DNA of 43,254 nt from Carboxylicivirga marina (GTDB lineage Bacteria > Bacteroidota > Bacteroidia > Bacteroidales > Marinilabiliaceae), in assembly GCF_016612505.1 (NCBI RefSeq), contig NZ_JAENRR010000044.1, positions 1 through 43,254 of the forward strand. Reading direction: 5' to 3'. How positions within the stretch are numbered: position 1 is the stretch's first letter; each line of letters opens with the position of its first letter. The notes under the pieces are model-generated. The model saw nothing but the letters and a program-made list of their open reading frames with translations. It had not been told where the DNA came from and ran no database searches. Positions 7,137 to 15,631 of this stretch are shown here, piece after piece. The position numbers and the translations under genes are program-made.

Positions 7137-8660
7137 ATGAGAAACAATTACACTTTTAAAAAAGGACTAAGTCCGTTAATGTGGCTTAGCTTATTATTCT
7201 TTGTACCATTACTCGTTCAAGGGCAGATGCATCATAAAGAGGCCTGGAAGCAAGTAACAGACGATGCACAATGGTCTCCAAGAGCCGGATTACAAATTGT
7301 TCACCTGAATAATAATCTTTATGTGCTGGGGGGGCGAACCCCTATTCAATCAGATATTCCGGGTGACAGTGAGATATGGGGGGATGTTTGGAAAAGCAAT
7401 CTTAAAGGTAAAAAGTGGAAGAGAATACTTGAAACAAATGATCAGGATCATTGGCCGGCACGTGCCTATTTTAGTGCTTTTAGCAAAGGTAAATATATGT
7501 ATGTTGTTGGTGGGCAAAACTTTAATCCATTCGGCCCCTCCACTTTCTTTAACGATGTGTGGCGTAGTAAAGACGGCGTCAAATGGAAGAAGATGACTAA
7601 AGATAATGATGATAATATTTGGGTAGGACGCGCCGGATTAAGTTGCTTTGTCTTCAACAATGAGATATATGTACTGGGTGGTTCTAAAAATGATGACAGT
7701 GCAGTAGTTGGTGGCCCTCCGAAGCGTATATATTTTAAAGATATTTGGAAGTCAAAAGACGGTAAACATTGGGAATTAGTGACAGATGATCCGGGTTGGG
7801 AGCCTCGTGCTGGTATGCGTACCGTTGTGAAGGGAAAATTCATTTATATGATGGGTGGAGAGCGTGGCTTTACCCCTGAGGAAAAAGGTGAAGATCCTCC
7901 ATATTACAATGATGTATGGCAAAGTAGCGATGGCAAAAACTGGACAAAAATGATTGATCATGCGCCTTGGTCTGCACGTCCCGGATTTGAAGTATTACTT
8001 TATAACAAGCATTTTGTATTATTTGGAGGGTTTAACCTGGATCCAGAATTCAATGTCGATCCAGATTATACCAAAGGAGAACAATATTCTGCCAAACCCA
8101 ATAATCCAATGGATATTTGGATGAGTCGTGATGGGAAAAAGTGGATTCAGCTTCCTGGTTCTCCCTGGAATGCTAAGGAGCCGATGGATGTTAAATATGA
8201 TTTCCATGCGATTGTGGTACCTGAGTCAAAAAGAAACAGAAGCAAATCGATTATGACGGTTGGCGGAGACCGTGAAACCTTTGATTTCAGAGATCCATTC
8301 AATTACCTGAATGTAGACAATGATGTGTGGCGTTTTTACCCGAATACCAGTATTCGTCATCATGTTCATGATAAAGTACATGAGGTTGTGAAACTCTTTA
8401 AGCGTGCTTATCCAAATCCTTTTGTACATGATTGCACATTCGAATACCATTTGCCTGAAGATGGTCATTTAGCGATTCATATTTATGACGTTGCGGGTAA
8501 CTTAATTCAGACCTTATGTGATAAACACCATGTCAAAGGCGAGTATAAGTTCGTTTGGAATGGTAGGGATATTAGTGGAAAAACAGCACGAAAAGGCATG
8601 TATTTTGTAAAAATGACCTATCAAAATAAAACCGATGCAAATATAGTTATTAAGAAATAA
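7137..8660 (+). CDS. Secreted kelch-repeat protein with type IX sorting domain
   Basis: 507 aa. Signal peptide at residues 1-30 (hydrophobic LMWLSLLFFVPLL, ending VQGQ). Five blades of a kelch-like propeller follow, each with a hydrophobic stretch ending in GG (LYVLGG, MYVVGG, IYVLGG, IYMMGG, FVLFGG) and a D(V/I)W.S.DGK.W motif between. Residues about 422-507 form a FlgD-Ig-like C-terminal domain (YPNPF, then LPEDGHLAIHIYDVAGNLIQ, GRDISGKTARKGMYFVKM), the type A sorting signal recognised by the T9SS. The protein should cross the outer membrane and be released or attached to the surface. Ligand or substrate is unknown. The gene stands alone between 122-bp direct repeats, in a stretch otherwise composed of repeats and gene remnants. 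Confidence 0.9.
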   Translation: MRNNYTFKKGLSPLMWLSLLFFVPLLVQGQMHHKEAWKQVTDDAQWSPRAGLQIVHLNNNLYVLGGRTPIQSDIPGDSEIWGDVWKSNLKGKKWKRILETNDQDHWPARAYFSAFSKGKYMYVVGGQNFNPFGPSTFFNDVWRSKDGVKWKKMTKDNDDNIWVGRAGLSCFVFNNEIYVLGGSKNDDSAVVGGPPKRIYFKDIWKSKDGKHWELVTDDPGWEPRAGMRTVVKGKFIYMMGGERGFTPEEKGEDPPYYNDVWQSSDGKNWTKMIDHAPWSARPGFEVLLYNKHFVLFGGFNLDPEFNVDPDYTKGEQYSAKPNNPMDIWMSRDGKKWIQLPGSPWNAKEPMDVKYDFHAIVVPESKRNRSKSIMTVGGDRETFDFRDPFNYLNVDNDVWRFYPNTSIRHHVHDKVHEVVKLFKRAYPNPFVHDCTFEYHLPEDGHLAIHIYDVAGNLIQTLCDKHHVKGEYKFVWNGRDISGKTARKGMYFVKMTYQNKTDANIVIKK

Positions 8661-8765
8661 GGATAGTAGAAGTTAGTTTGATGACTGTTAGTCAGGTGGA
8701 TGGGGTGTCAGTAAAGATGCCCCATCTATTTTTCTTACAGGGCATAGGTGGGGCTGTAGAAAATG

Positions 8766-8887
8766 CCCCCATCGCCTCCGGCACTTGCCAATTTGTGTTT
8801 GTTTTTAATGGTATTAGCGAAACTTCGTTTTCCCCCAGTGGAAGATTATTGCAGCTGTGAATTTTTTCGTCCTGTTAATCAATGCTC
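8766..8887 (+). repeat. 122-bp direct repeat, right copy flanking the kelch gene
   Basis: Partner of 6808-6929, same orientation, four mismatches in 122 bp. It lies 105 bp after the kelch stop codon and runs into the sequence (8895-8956) that resembles 6755-6807. The right end leads within about 70 bp into the mosaic repeat array. Confidence 0.85.
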
Positions 8888-9047
8888 CACTTGGGGAGCT
8901 GTCCGCAGGACTGTGGGGCGGGAGTAATTAGCGCTTAAATAACATAGAACCTCCATTGGTACTGCACCATCCTGGCAAAGACAGGCCAACACACTTTCAA
9001 AACACTGTTTTGATAGAGGAATGAGCCTGACGATATTTACAAGGATT

Positions 9048-9599
9048 CTGACATCAGCAACGCAACTTGGGCCCCACTTGATGAAGCGTAGGAAATGAAA
9101 GATTTGGAGCATGTAAAGGGAATCTTTAAATTTTTCCCGTAGCAAGTCAATAGTGGGTAAGTGAGTGCTGTAGTCAGCGGGGTTTTTCGTTAGTATTTGT
9201 TCACAATAGTTTAATATTTAATGGAGTTCACGATTTCCACTTCGTTTCAATTGCCCTGCAGCAAAAAGTAACTCTGGTTTGGGCGAAACGCCAATTCTTA
9301 CTTCCTTTTGCATTGCCCAAAAGGAACAATCCCGTTCATGATTTTTGTGGATTTTAAAACTAAAATCCTACAAAATCGATGTCGGGCCTAGTCTGGCAAA
9401 ATGTCCCTCACGCTCAAACTAATTTCTATACATCTAATAAAAGTAAAGCCTTTTATCAAAGGCAAAAGCAAGCTCCTTTAAAGAAGTATCACGAAATTAG
9501 TTTTTCACCCCACCACTGGCTCTATTGCCAGACAGGCCACCGCGCTGTCAAAACGCTGTTTTGATTGGTGCATGAAAAGACGATAATTTCCAAGGGGTT
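9048..9599 (+). repeat. Array 1 unit 1, type D leader with type A right half (552 bp)
   Basis: The leader (to 9162) has a Bacteroidota-repeat sequence unlike array 2 leaders. It is followed by the junction word, a spacer containing TTCACGATTTCCACTT (shared with type B units), the hairpin TTGC-CCTGCA-GCAA, and then type A sequence including the CATTGCC-loop hairpin. A 56-bp palindrome (9331-9386) interrupts the type A part. The right half, 9388-9599, matches 41556-41767 closely. Confidence 0.8.
9331..9386. repeat. 56-bp imperfect palindrome inserted in a repeat unit
   Basis: From CCCG to CGGG; the arms GTGGATTTTA and TAAAATCCTAC pair around an AAAC loop, with a few bulges further out. In both type A units of array 2 the same place (after AAAAGGAACAA, before CTAGTCTGGCAAA) has only four or five bases. 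The palindrome is therefore an insertion in this copy, resembling a miniature inverted-repeat element. No target duplication is obvious. Confidence 0.65.
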
Positions 9600-10041
9600 C
9601 TGACATCAGCAACTTAGATGGGCACCTTTCAATCGAATTGAACGTAGAATAAAAAGCTGTTTGAGACCGATGACTATCGGTTGAGTTCTTTTAATTCAGT
9701 GAATAAGATTAGAAAGGTCATCGAGTGCTGTAGTCAGCGGACTTTTTGTATACTTTCTCGACTGTAGGAGAAAGTATAAGCCCTCGCGGCTAGAGCGAAC
9801 GCCTTATCAGGCAGATTTTCTTTTACCATTGCTGTAAAAGAAACAAAAGATCTATCCGGAAAGAATGCCCTCCCGCTCTTATCTCTTCTCAATAATTCTA
9901 ATGAAGTAAGATGTTTTTCAAACATAAAGGCAAGCCCCTTCATTGAATTATTAGTAGAAGAGACAATTCACTCCATATCTGGCCTCCACTTTCCGGCGGG
10001 CTATCGCGCCATCCAAAAAAACCGTTGAATTCCCTAGGGTT
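9600..10041 (+). repeat. Array 1 unit 2, type C (442 bp)
   Basis: Same length as the type C unit in array 2 (42140-42581) and closely matching it throughout. Structure: leader 9600-9722; junction word 9723-9740; hairpin TATACTTTCTC/GAGAAAGTATA (9749-9759/9768-9778) with loop GACTGTAG; a GCG-rich stretch; hairpin TTTCTTTTAC/GTAAAAGAAA (9817-9826/9834-9843) with loop CATTGCT; then ACAAAAGATCTATCCGG and the right end. Confidence 0.82.
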
Positions 10042-10330
10042 CTGACATAAGCAACGTAACTTGGGACCCACTTGATGAAGCGTAGGAGATGAAAGATTTG
10101 GAGCACGTAAAGGGAATCTTTAAATCTTTCCCGTAGCAAGTCAATAGTGGGTAAGTGAGTGCTGCAGTCAGCGGGGTTTTTCGTTAGTATTTGTTCACAA
10201 TAGTTTAATATTTAATGGAGTTCACGATTTCCACTTCGTTTCAATTGCCCTGTAGCAAAAAGTAACTCAGGTTTGGGCGAAGCGCCAATTCTTACTTCCT
10301 TTTGCATTGCCAAAAGGAAATAAAGTCTAG
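10042..10330 (+). repeat. Array 1 unit 3, truncated type D
   Basis: Matches 9048-9330 at roughly 96% identity, including leader, junction word, the TTCACGATTTCCACTT spacer and the CATTGC-loop hairpin. It breaks off right after the hairpin (AAAAGGAAATAAAGTCTAG), just short of the MscS stop codon at 10346. The right half of the unit is missing. Confidence 0.8.
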
Positions 10331-10345
10331 TTCCATTGATGCTTC

Positions 10346-12748
10346 TTAATCTTTATCCTTTATAATATGAATATCCCTCTGTGGGAACGGAATCGATATA
10401 CCTTCCTTATTCAATGCATCATACACCATTTGAGTGACTTCACTTCTGATTTCCAGAATATTTGGAAGGTTCGAAATCCAAAACAGCAGTTTAAAGTCCA
10501 ATGAACTTTCACCCATGTTTATAAAGAGCACTGTTGGGGCAGGTATCTTAAGAATGTCTTCGTGTGATTTCAGTACCTCTTGAAGGATGTTACTCACTCT
10601 TTCAGCATCTGAGCCATAGGCAACACCAACAATAATTTCCAGGCGTCGAAGTTGGTCAGAGTGGGTCCAGTTAATCACTTCATTGGATATTAGCTGGCCA
10701 TTTGGTACAATCACTTCTGCTCCGTCAAAGGTACGTACAATGCTCGAACGAATACCAATTGACTTGACTTTGCCGAGTAATTCGCCTACTTCAATGGTGT
10801 CGTTGATCTTTATGGGACGTTCAAAGAGTAAGATTAATCCGGATACGAGGTTGTTAAAGATATTTTGCAGACCAAAACCAATACCAACACCAAAGGCACC
10901 AATCAAAACAGCAAAATTCTGCATGGGAATACCAGCTGTATAAATGGCAAATGAGACACCAATGGTTATCAGGCTATACTTGGCTAACAAGGCGATGGTA
11001 TGCGGCAGTCCCTGGCCCATTTTGGTGCGCGCCAAAAGGTCTTCCTCTAAGAGTGTTTTTATCACATTGGAAACAAAAATAGATAATGATAAGACGATAA
11101 TGAGCATGATGATGTCTCCCAGCGAGAAACTCATGTTTTCACCAATTTCAAAGTTGTAAATGATCACCTCTTTGATGAATGAAACCACATTATCGCCCAT
11201 ATTAAAAGTTTCTAATATGGAATAAATGGCCAATAGCTGTGCCGTGAAGGTTAAGCCTTTTATAAGTTTGTTTTTAATGCTTTGGCCATAAAACTGAAAA
11301 ACTTTGAGGTTGGATTTACTGAGTTTTTTGAATGCTATTTCGAGTAAGCCATTGGCAATTAATAAGGATACAAATAGCAGTGCAAGGGTATAAGTGTTGG
11401 TAAGAATAGAGCTGACAATTAACTCCATTAAAACCACAAAGCCCAAAAAGCCAAGTATTAAAACCAATGCCAATGTCATCAATGATATAGTGAGTGTTTT
11501 GCTTAGTATAGTGCCAAACACCTTCCTTTTAAAAGGGTAGCTATTAATAAAATTGCGTAAACGAAATACAACCATAAACTCCAATATCACTGCCATAAAC
11601 AAGAAGACTTTGTATATCATGTGATTGGGCGGAAATAAATTGACAAATGATTGGGCTATAACCAACACAAACAATATTAGAATGGCAAAGAACAATTTGC
11701 GATCGAGCAAACGATGCAGGATAATGGCCAGAGGCACACATATAATGACGCGCATGGCATCTTTAAAGAGCAAAGGCTGGTTAGGGAATATTACAGCCGA
11801 TAACCATATGATTAAAACAAAAGCAGTGCTTTTATAGGCCGATAGGATTCGAATAAATTGTTTTTCGAAATAACTGTCAGTTACCGTGTCGGTATGGCTA
11901 TAGGCCGCTTTTTTAACTTGTCGGAAAGCCATCATACCAATGGCCATAATAATCAGTAGCAGAAAACCGCTCGTGCTGTTCGTAGAAAGGTAATCAGCCA
12001 GAAATCGAGATTCAATGATGATGCTTTTTTTCAATTCATGATATGCCGAACGATATTGGTAGCCATCAATCAGTTTACCATATACTATTTTACTTCGTGC
12101 AAATACATTATTCTCTTCATCATCAATCCTTATCTGAATCATTTCAAGCATGGTTGTTAGCTCAGATACATCGAATATGGCTTTATCCTGAAGGACCAGT
12201 AACTCGCTTCTATGATGTATTAACTTATTGAGTATGCTATCTTTAACAATGCTTACCCGTTGAATATTTACATTAACCACGCTATCAACTTCTTCATCAC
12301 CTAAGCCCTTAGCTATTTCAATCCATTCGTTCTCAATATCCTTTACCTTTAAGGTTTTAGCCTCAATTTCTTCAAGGCTTTGCGACATGTTATTTTCAAT
12401 GGATTGTGTTTGTTTAAGGCGTTGTTCCCAATAGGTCTTTTTATTGATGAGGTGCCGTAGATTAAATATTTTTAGATTAACCTGCTTTTCATTGATAAGC
12501 ATGCTGTCAATAATATCCAGCTTTAGCAGGTTGCTCTGAATTAGCTGATTAAACTTTGCTTCGCTTAATATGGATTTATTAATTCTATTTAGCTCGGCTA
12601 TTGAAGCGGCACTTTTGCTGGGTATTTCAATAACATCAACTTGTTGATGAACAATCGTATCAGTGGCTTCTTCTTGCTGTGTTTGAGCAATGCCTATATT
12701 GTAGCTAATAGCTAATGTCAAAAGTGCAATCAGTCGAAGTGGCTTCAT
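10346..12748 (-). CDS. MscS-family mechanosensitive channel
   Basis: 800 aa, long type (MscK/MscM-like layout rather than the 286-aa MscS). Signal peptide to about residue 21. A periplasmic, helical/coiled-coil domain spans about 30-250. About eight to eleven hydrophobic helices follow from about 258. The conserved pore helix and beta domain are clear: IGAFGVGIGFGLQNIFNNLVSGLILLFERPI, then DTIEVGELLGKVKSIGIRSSIVRTFDGAEVIVPNG and ISNEVINWT. The C-terminal alpha/beta part ends at IPFPQRDIHI. It sits in the inner membrane and should open on membrane tension during osmotic downshock. The 245-aa gene lies 36 nt upstream in the same direction, so the pair may be one transcript. The 3' end adjoins repeat array 1. 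Confidence 0.93.
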   Translation of the reverse strand: MKPLRLIALLTLAISYNIGIAQTQQEEATDTIVHQQVDVIEIPSKSAASIAELNRINKSILSEAKFNQLIQSNLLKLDIIDSMLINEKQVNLKIFNLRHLINKKTYWEQRLKQTQSIENNMSQSLEEIEAKTLKVKDIENEWIEIAKGLGDEEVDSVVNVNIQRVSIVKDSILNKLIHHRSELLVLQDKAIFDVSELTTMLEMIQIRIDDEENNVFARSKIVYGKLIDGYQYRSAYHELKKSIIIESRFLADYLSTNSTSGFLLLIIMAIGMMAFRQVKKAAYSHTDTVTDSYFEKQFIRILSAYKSTAFVLIIWLSAVIFPNQPLLFKDAMRVIICVPLAIILHRLLDRKLFFAILILFVLVIAQSFVNLFPPNHMIYKVFLFMAVILEFMVVFRLRNFINSYPFKRKVFGTILSKTLTISLMTLALVLILGFLGFVVLMELIVSSILTNTYTLALLFVSLLIANGLLEIAFKKLSKSNLKVFQFYGQSIKNKLIKGLTFTAQLLAIYSILETFNMGDNVVSFIKEVIIYNFEIGENMSFSLGDIIMLIIVLSLSIFVSNVIKTLLEEDLLARTKMGQGLPHTIALLAKYSLITIGVSFAIYTAGIPMQNFAVLIGAFGVGIGFGLQNIFNNLVSGLILLFERPIKINDTIEVGELLGKVKSIGIRSSIVRTFDGAEVIVPNGQLISNEVINWTHSDQLRRLEIIVGVAYGSDAERVSNILQEVLKSHEDILKIPAPTVLFINMGESSLDFKLLFWISNLPNILEIRSEVTQMVYDALNKEGISIPFPQRDIHIIKDKD

Positions 12749-12784
12749 AGGTTTTGGTTTGTTATAGCGTAATCAATACAGATT

Positions 12785-13522
12785 CTATAGAATTTTGTTA
12801 AACTGGCTGCGTATCATTTTCCATTCTTTGTCAGTCATGATATGCGTTAAGTCAAAATAGGTTTTCTTAAACTGTTCATTAAAATCAATCCTTATTTGAA
12901 TGATCTCATTTCGGATATTAAGCATTTCTTCATCGCTCGAGTCGTATTTTATTAAATGATTGTTCAGTTCCTTTCTTTTGGCCACAAATGCATCCAGCGT
13001 ATAGTTCAGGTGTTCTTCAAAACTCTTAATAATCAATTTAGCCGATGGATTCATTCCCTTTTTTAATATCATTTTTTCGACCTTATTATGCAATTTATTA
13101 AAACGTTTGTCAAGTTGTTTACGCTTTTTTACGAAAGATTTTTCATGTTTTTCAATGGTTTTATCAATGTCTTTCACTGATTCTTTCCACTGTTGGGGTG
13201 TAAACTCTGCCTTTAGTGTTTTTCGCCTCACGTTTGAAAGGCTGTCCAGTGTTTTAAAACCTGATATTCTTTTTGCAAAAAAAGCATCAAATTGCTCTTT
13301 CTTAAGGTCTTTCCTAAGTCTTTGTTTTTGAAAGCTTTTAACGCGCTTATGATGTTTTTTATAAAACTCTTTGGCTTCAGCTTCATAGCTGTCGAGCCCT
13401 TCTAAAACAATGGTCTTTGAAACGTTATCGAGGTTTCGCTTGGCATATTTCTCAATGGGAGGCATCATAAAGTCATCTTGTCCGCCGCCAAAGAATAAGG
13501 AAATTAAAAGTGCGATTATCAT
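12785..13522 (-). CDS. Charged helical hypothetical protein, Spy/CpxP-like pattern
   Basis: 245 aa. A short hydrophobic N-terminus (MIIALLISLFFGGG) could be a weak signal or membrane anchor. The remainder is almost entirely helical and very rich in Lys, Glu and Phe, with predicted coiled coil (for example KHEKSFVKKRKQLDKRFNKLHNKVEKM). Two related motifs, FTPQQWKESVKDIDKTIEKHE and MTDKEWKMIRSQFNKIL, resemble the LT..Q....I repeats of periplasmic Spy/CpxP-like chaperones, but the similarity is only of pattern. It lies directly upstream of the MscS gene in the same direction. A role in envelope stress is a guess from this context. Confidence 0.7.
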   Translation of the reverse strand: MIIALLISLFFGGGQDDFMMPPIEKYAKRNLDNVSKTIVLEGLDSYEAEAKEFYKKHHKRVKSFQKQRLRKDLKKEQFDAFFAKRISGFKTLDSLSNVRRKTLKAEFTPQQWKESVKDIDKTIEKHEKSFVKKRKQLDKRFNKLHNKVEKMILKKGMNPSAKLIIKSFEEHLNYTLDAFVAKRKELNNHLIKYDSSDEEMLNIRNEIIQIRIDFNEQFKKTYFDLTHIMTDKEWKMIRSQFNKIL

Positions 13523-13612
13523 ATTATCTGATTATCAGTGTAGATTATGCTTATTAAACTATTAAACAGGGGTATGTGTTCAGCTTATTTTTTTATTTTC
13601 AATCAATAGCGT

Positions 13613-13850
13613 CCTAAACGATTTTATTCAAGGCTCTAAACATCATGTTACGAACCGGCCTCAGCCGGTAAACAAAAAAACAAGTTTGATTTGACGGTTA
13701 AGAATCGTTTTCTGTGTGAGCGAAGCGAGTTTAAACGATTTCAGTCAAAGAACTGTAGTTTTATGAGTGAAGCAGGTGCAGCCTTGATGCTTTTTCCTTA
13801 GTTTTTGTCATCAAGAACAAAAATGAAAAGCCTGTCCGGCTGGAGGATAA
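13613..13850 (+). repeat. Solo relative of the mosaic hairpin repeat
   Basis: This fills most of the 409-bp gap before the xdhC-like gene. The order of signals is the same as in the array units: CTGTAG (13753-13758), a GTGAAGCAGGTGCAG stretch, a hairpin TTTTTGT/ACAAAAA (13802-13808/13817-13823) with a loop starting CAT, then AAAAGCCTGTCCGG, which matches AAAAGATCTATCCGG of type C. A GAGCGAAGCGAG motif lies before it. The primary sequence differs otherwise, so homology is argued from order and structure. Nothing else is seen in 13523-13931. Confidence 0.5.
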
Positions 13851-13931
13851 TGGTTGTTAATATCAGATTTTTGTTTACCCACTATAATCCATATAGAAAG
13901 ACTATCTTTAAAGGTACTCAACAAATCAGTT

Positions 13932-15548
13932 ATGCTCAATATCTATCAAAGTCTGCTCAAATTTATTAACGATGGTGATTCAGTTATTTTGGGAACCTTA
14001 GTAGTTAAGAAAGGCTCTGCGCCGCAAATACCTGGTTCATCTGCTATCTTTAATGCGAAAGGTTTGCTGACCGGAACTTTGGGTGGTGGGATTTTGGAGG
14101 CGGAAGCCGAAAGGTTGGTGACCGCACCATCTGCTGGCATAAACTTGTTTCGTACCATTAAATATAATGCGAAAATTGAAGATGATACTGGAGCCATATG
14201 CGGTGGTGAAGCGAGTTTTATTCTCGATTTTTCACCCCAAAAGCATAGTCATGTATTTGAACAAATGCACCAATCTTTATCGAATGGTTTATCTGGATAC
14301 TTGATAACGTTTATTGAAAAGAATCATAACATTAAACGCTATTGGCTGCAAGAAAAGGATCCAATAAGTGATGAGCTAATCAAGTTTCGAAATGACATAG
14401 TCAATTGTAATAAACAGCAGGCTGTTGTGACTTACCAACTAGAAAATGGGTATTTAATGATTGAATTGTTACAAGCTGCTCCTCGTTTAATAATAATAGG
14501 TGGTGGGCATATCGGACAAGCTCTGTGTCATTATGGTCATATGTTAGGTTTTGAGGTGACTGTATTGGATAACAGACCAGAATATGTCAGGGCTGAAATG
14601 TTTAAGGAAGCCAAACAATTACTAATTGGGGATTTAACAGATAGTATGCAGGCATTGAAATTAAAGCCGGATGCTTATGTTGTCATCGTTACGCAGGGGC
14701 ATAAAACCGATTATGCCGCATTGCTTGCCTGTCTTCAAGCTGATGTTGCCTATCTTGGAATGATCGGTAGTAAACGAAAGGTGAAGCTCATAAAAGAAGA
14801 TTTATTGAAGAAAAAGTTTTCTACGCAATCGGAGCTTGATACTATATATTCGCCTATTGGCTTGGATATTGGCGCTAAAACGGTGCCCGAAATAGCCTTA
14901 AGTATCGCTGCAGAGCTGGTTCAGGTGCGTCGCTCTAAAAAAGTTAGGAATGATGTGGCGATGATCATCCTGGGAGCTGGTAAAAGCTCACGCATGAAAC
15001 AAGTTAAAATGCTTCTGCCGTTTAATAACGAAACCATTATTGAATCAGTAGTTCAAACGGCCCTGAATTCAAAGGCATCACATACTATTGTGGTTACCGG
15101 TGCATATGAAAAGCAGATATCTCAACAGATTAAGCATTTGCCTGTAAAGGTGTGTTATAATGCTGATTTCGAGCAGGGGATGCTCTCTTCGGTGCAATGC
15201 GGCGTTAACAATGCCGATGCATTTGAAGCATTTATGGTATTACCAGGCGATCAGCCGCTGGTTAAGGCATCCACAATCGATCGCCTTATTGATGCTTGGC
15301 GCAGAAGTGATAAAGGCTTGGTTATTCCAACTTTCAATGGTAAAAAAGGGCATCCGGTATTAATCCATCATCGATATAAAGAACAAATCAATCACTTGGA
15401 TTCTAACATCGGGCTACGGCAGCTTTTTCATGAACATACTGACGATATTCTTTATGTAGAGATTGATTCAGAAGAGGTATTGATGGATTTGGATAAGCCA
15501 GATGATTATAAGAAGGCCTTAAAATGGGATGCTAAATCTAAAAAATAA
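13932..15548 (+). CDS. XdhC/CoxI protein fused to MocA-like nucleotidyltransferase
   Basis: 538 aa from the ATG at 13932; the open frame extends 26 codons upstream to a TTG, but XdhC homology begins only after MLNIYQSLLKF. Domains: XdhC/CoxI N-terminal part (about 3-70, with VVKKGSAPQIPGSS and GTLGGGILEAEAERL); Rossmann domain (about 187-325, GGGHIGQALCHYG with the GGG at 190-192); NTP-transferase domain (about 343-535, ILGAGKSSRMKQVKMLLPF and VLPGDQPLV). XdhC proteins bind molybdenum cofactor and deliver its mature form to xanthine-dehydrogenase-type enzymes; MocA-type enzymes add CMP to make the dinucleotide form. One chain would thus make and hand over the cofactor. The target apoenzyme subunits are encoded just downstream. 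Confidence 0.9.
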   Translation: MLNIYQSLLKFINDGDSVILGTLVVKKGSAPQIPGSSAIFNAKGLLTGTLGGGILEAEAERLVTAPSAGINLFRTIKYNAKIEDDTGAICGGEASFILDFSPQKHSHVFEQMHQSLSNGLSGYLITFIEKNHNIKRYWLQEKDPISDELIKFRNDIVNCNKQQAVVTYQLENGYLMIELLQAAPRLIIIGGGHIGQALCHYGHMLGFEVTVLDNRPEYVRAEMFKEAKQLLIGDLTDSMQALKLKPDAYVVIVTQGHKTDYAALLACLQADVAYLGMIGSKRKVKLIKEDLLKKKFSTQSELDTIYSPIGLDIGAKTVPEIALSIAAELVQVRRSKKVRNDVAMIILGAGKSSRMKQVKMLLPFNNETIIESVVQTALNSKASHTIVVTGAYEKQISQQIKHLPVKVCYNADFEQGMLSSVQCGVNNADAFEAFMVLPGDQPLVKASTIDRLIDAWRRSDKGLVIPTFNGKKGHPVLIHHRYKEQINHLDSNIGLRQLFHEHTDDILYVEIDSEEVLMDLDKPDDYKKALKWDAKSKK

Positions 15549-15631
15549 CCAACAATCGGCTGTATGTAATTGGATTGTTAATTGCTTAATGGTTAACTTT
15601 ATGTCATTGGTTTCATATCACTTAGTCGCTT

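Larger units (their letters stand above)
8960..10330 (+). repeat. Mosaic repeat array 1 (non-coding, type order D-C-D)
   Basis: Starts with a unit right end (8960-9047, with the stem CAAAAC-act-GTTTTG), followed by three units, all in plus orientation. Unit starts are marked by CTGACATcAGCAAC-like words at 9048, 9600 and 10042. Each unit contains the junction word GAGTGCTGyAGTCAGCGG (9163, 9723, 10157). The two outer units share a distinctive leader and core at about 96% identity; the middle one matches a unit in array 2. The array abuts the 3' end of the MscS gene, 16 bp away. Reading frames inside it are short, and are explained by the structured repeat. Confidence 0.85.

Noticed and set aside
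9734-10139. Minus-strand ORFs of 60-70 codons in array 1
   Set aside because: They recur only as shadows of the structured repeat (for example again at 42275-42484) and lack initiation signals.
13854-13931. TTG start at 13854 for the XdhC fusion
   Set aside because: XdhC homology begins at the ATG at 13932; the 26 extra codons show no domain and lie next to the repeat element.
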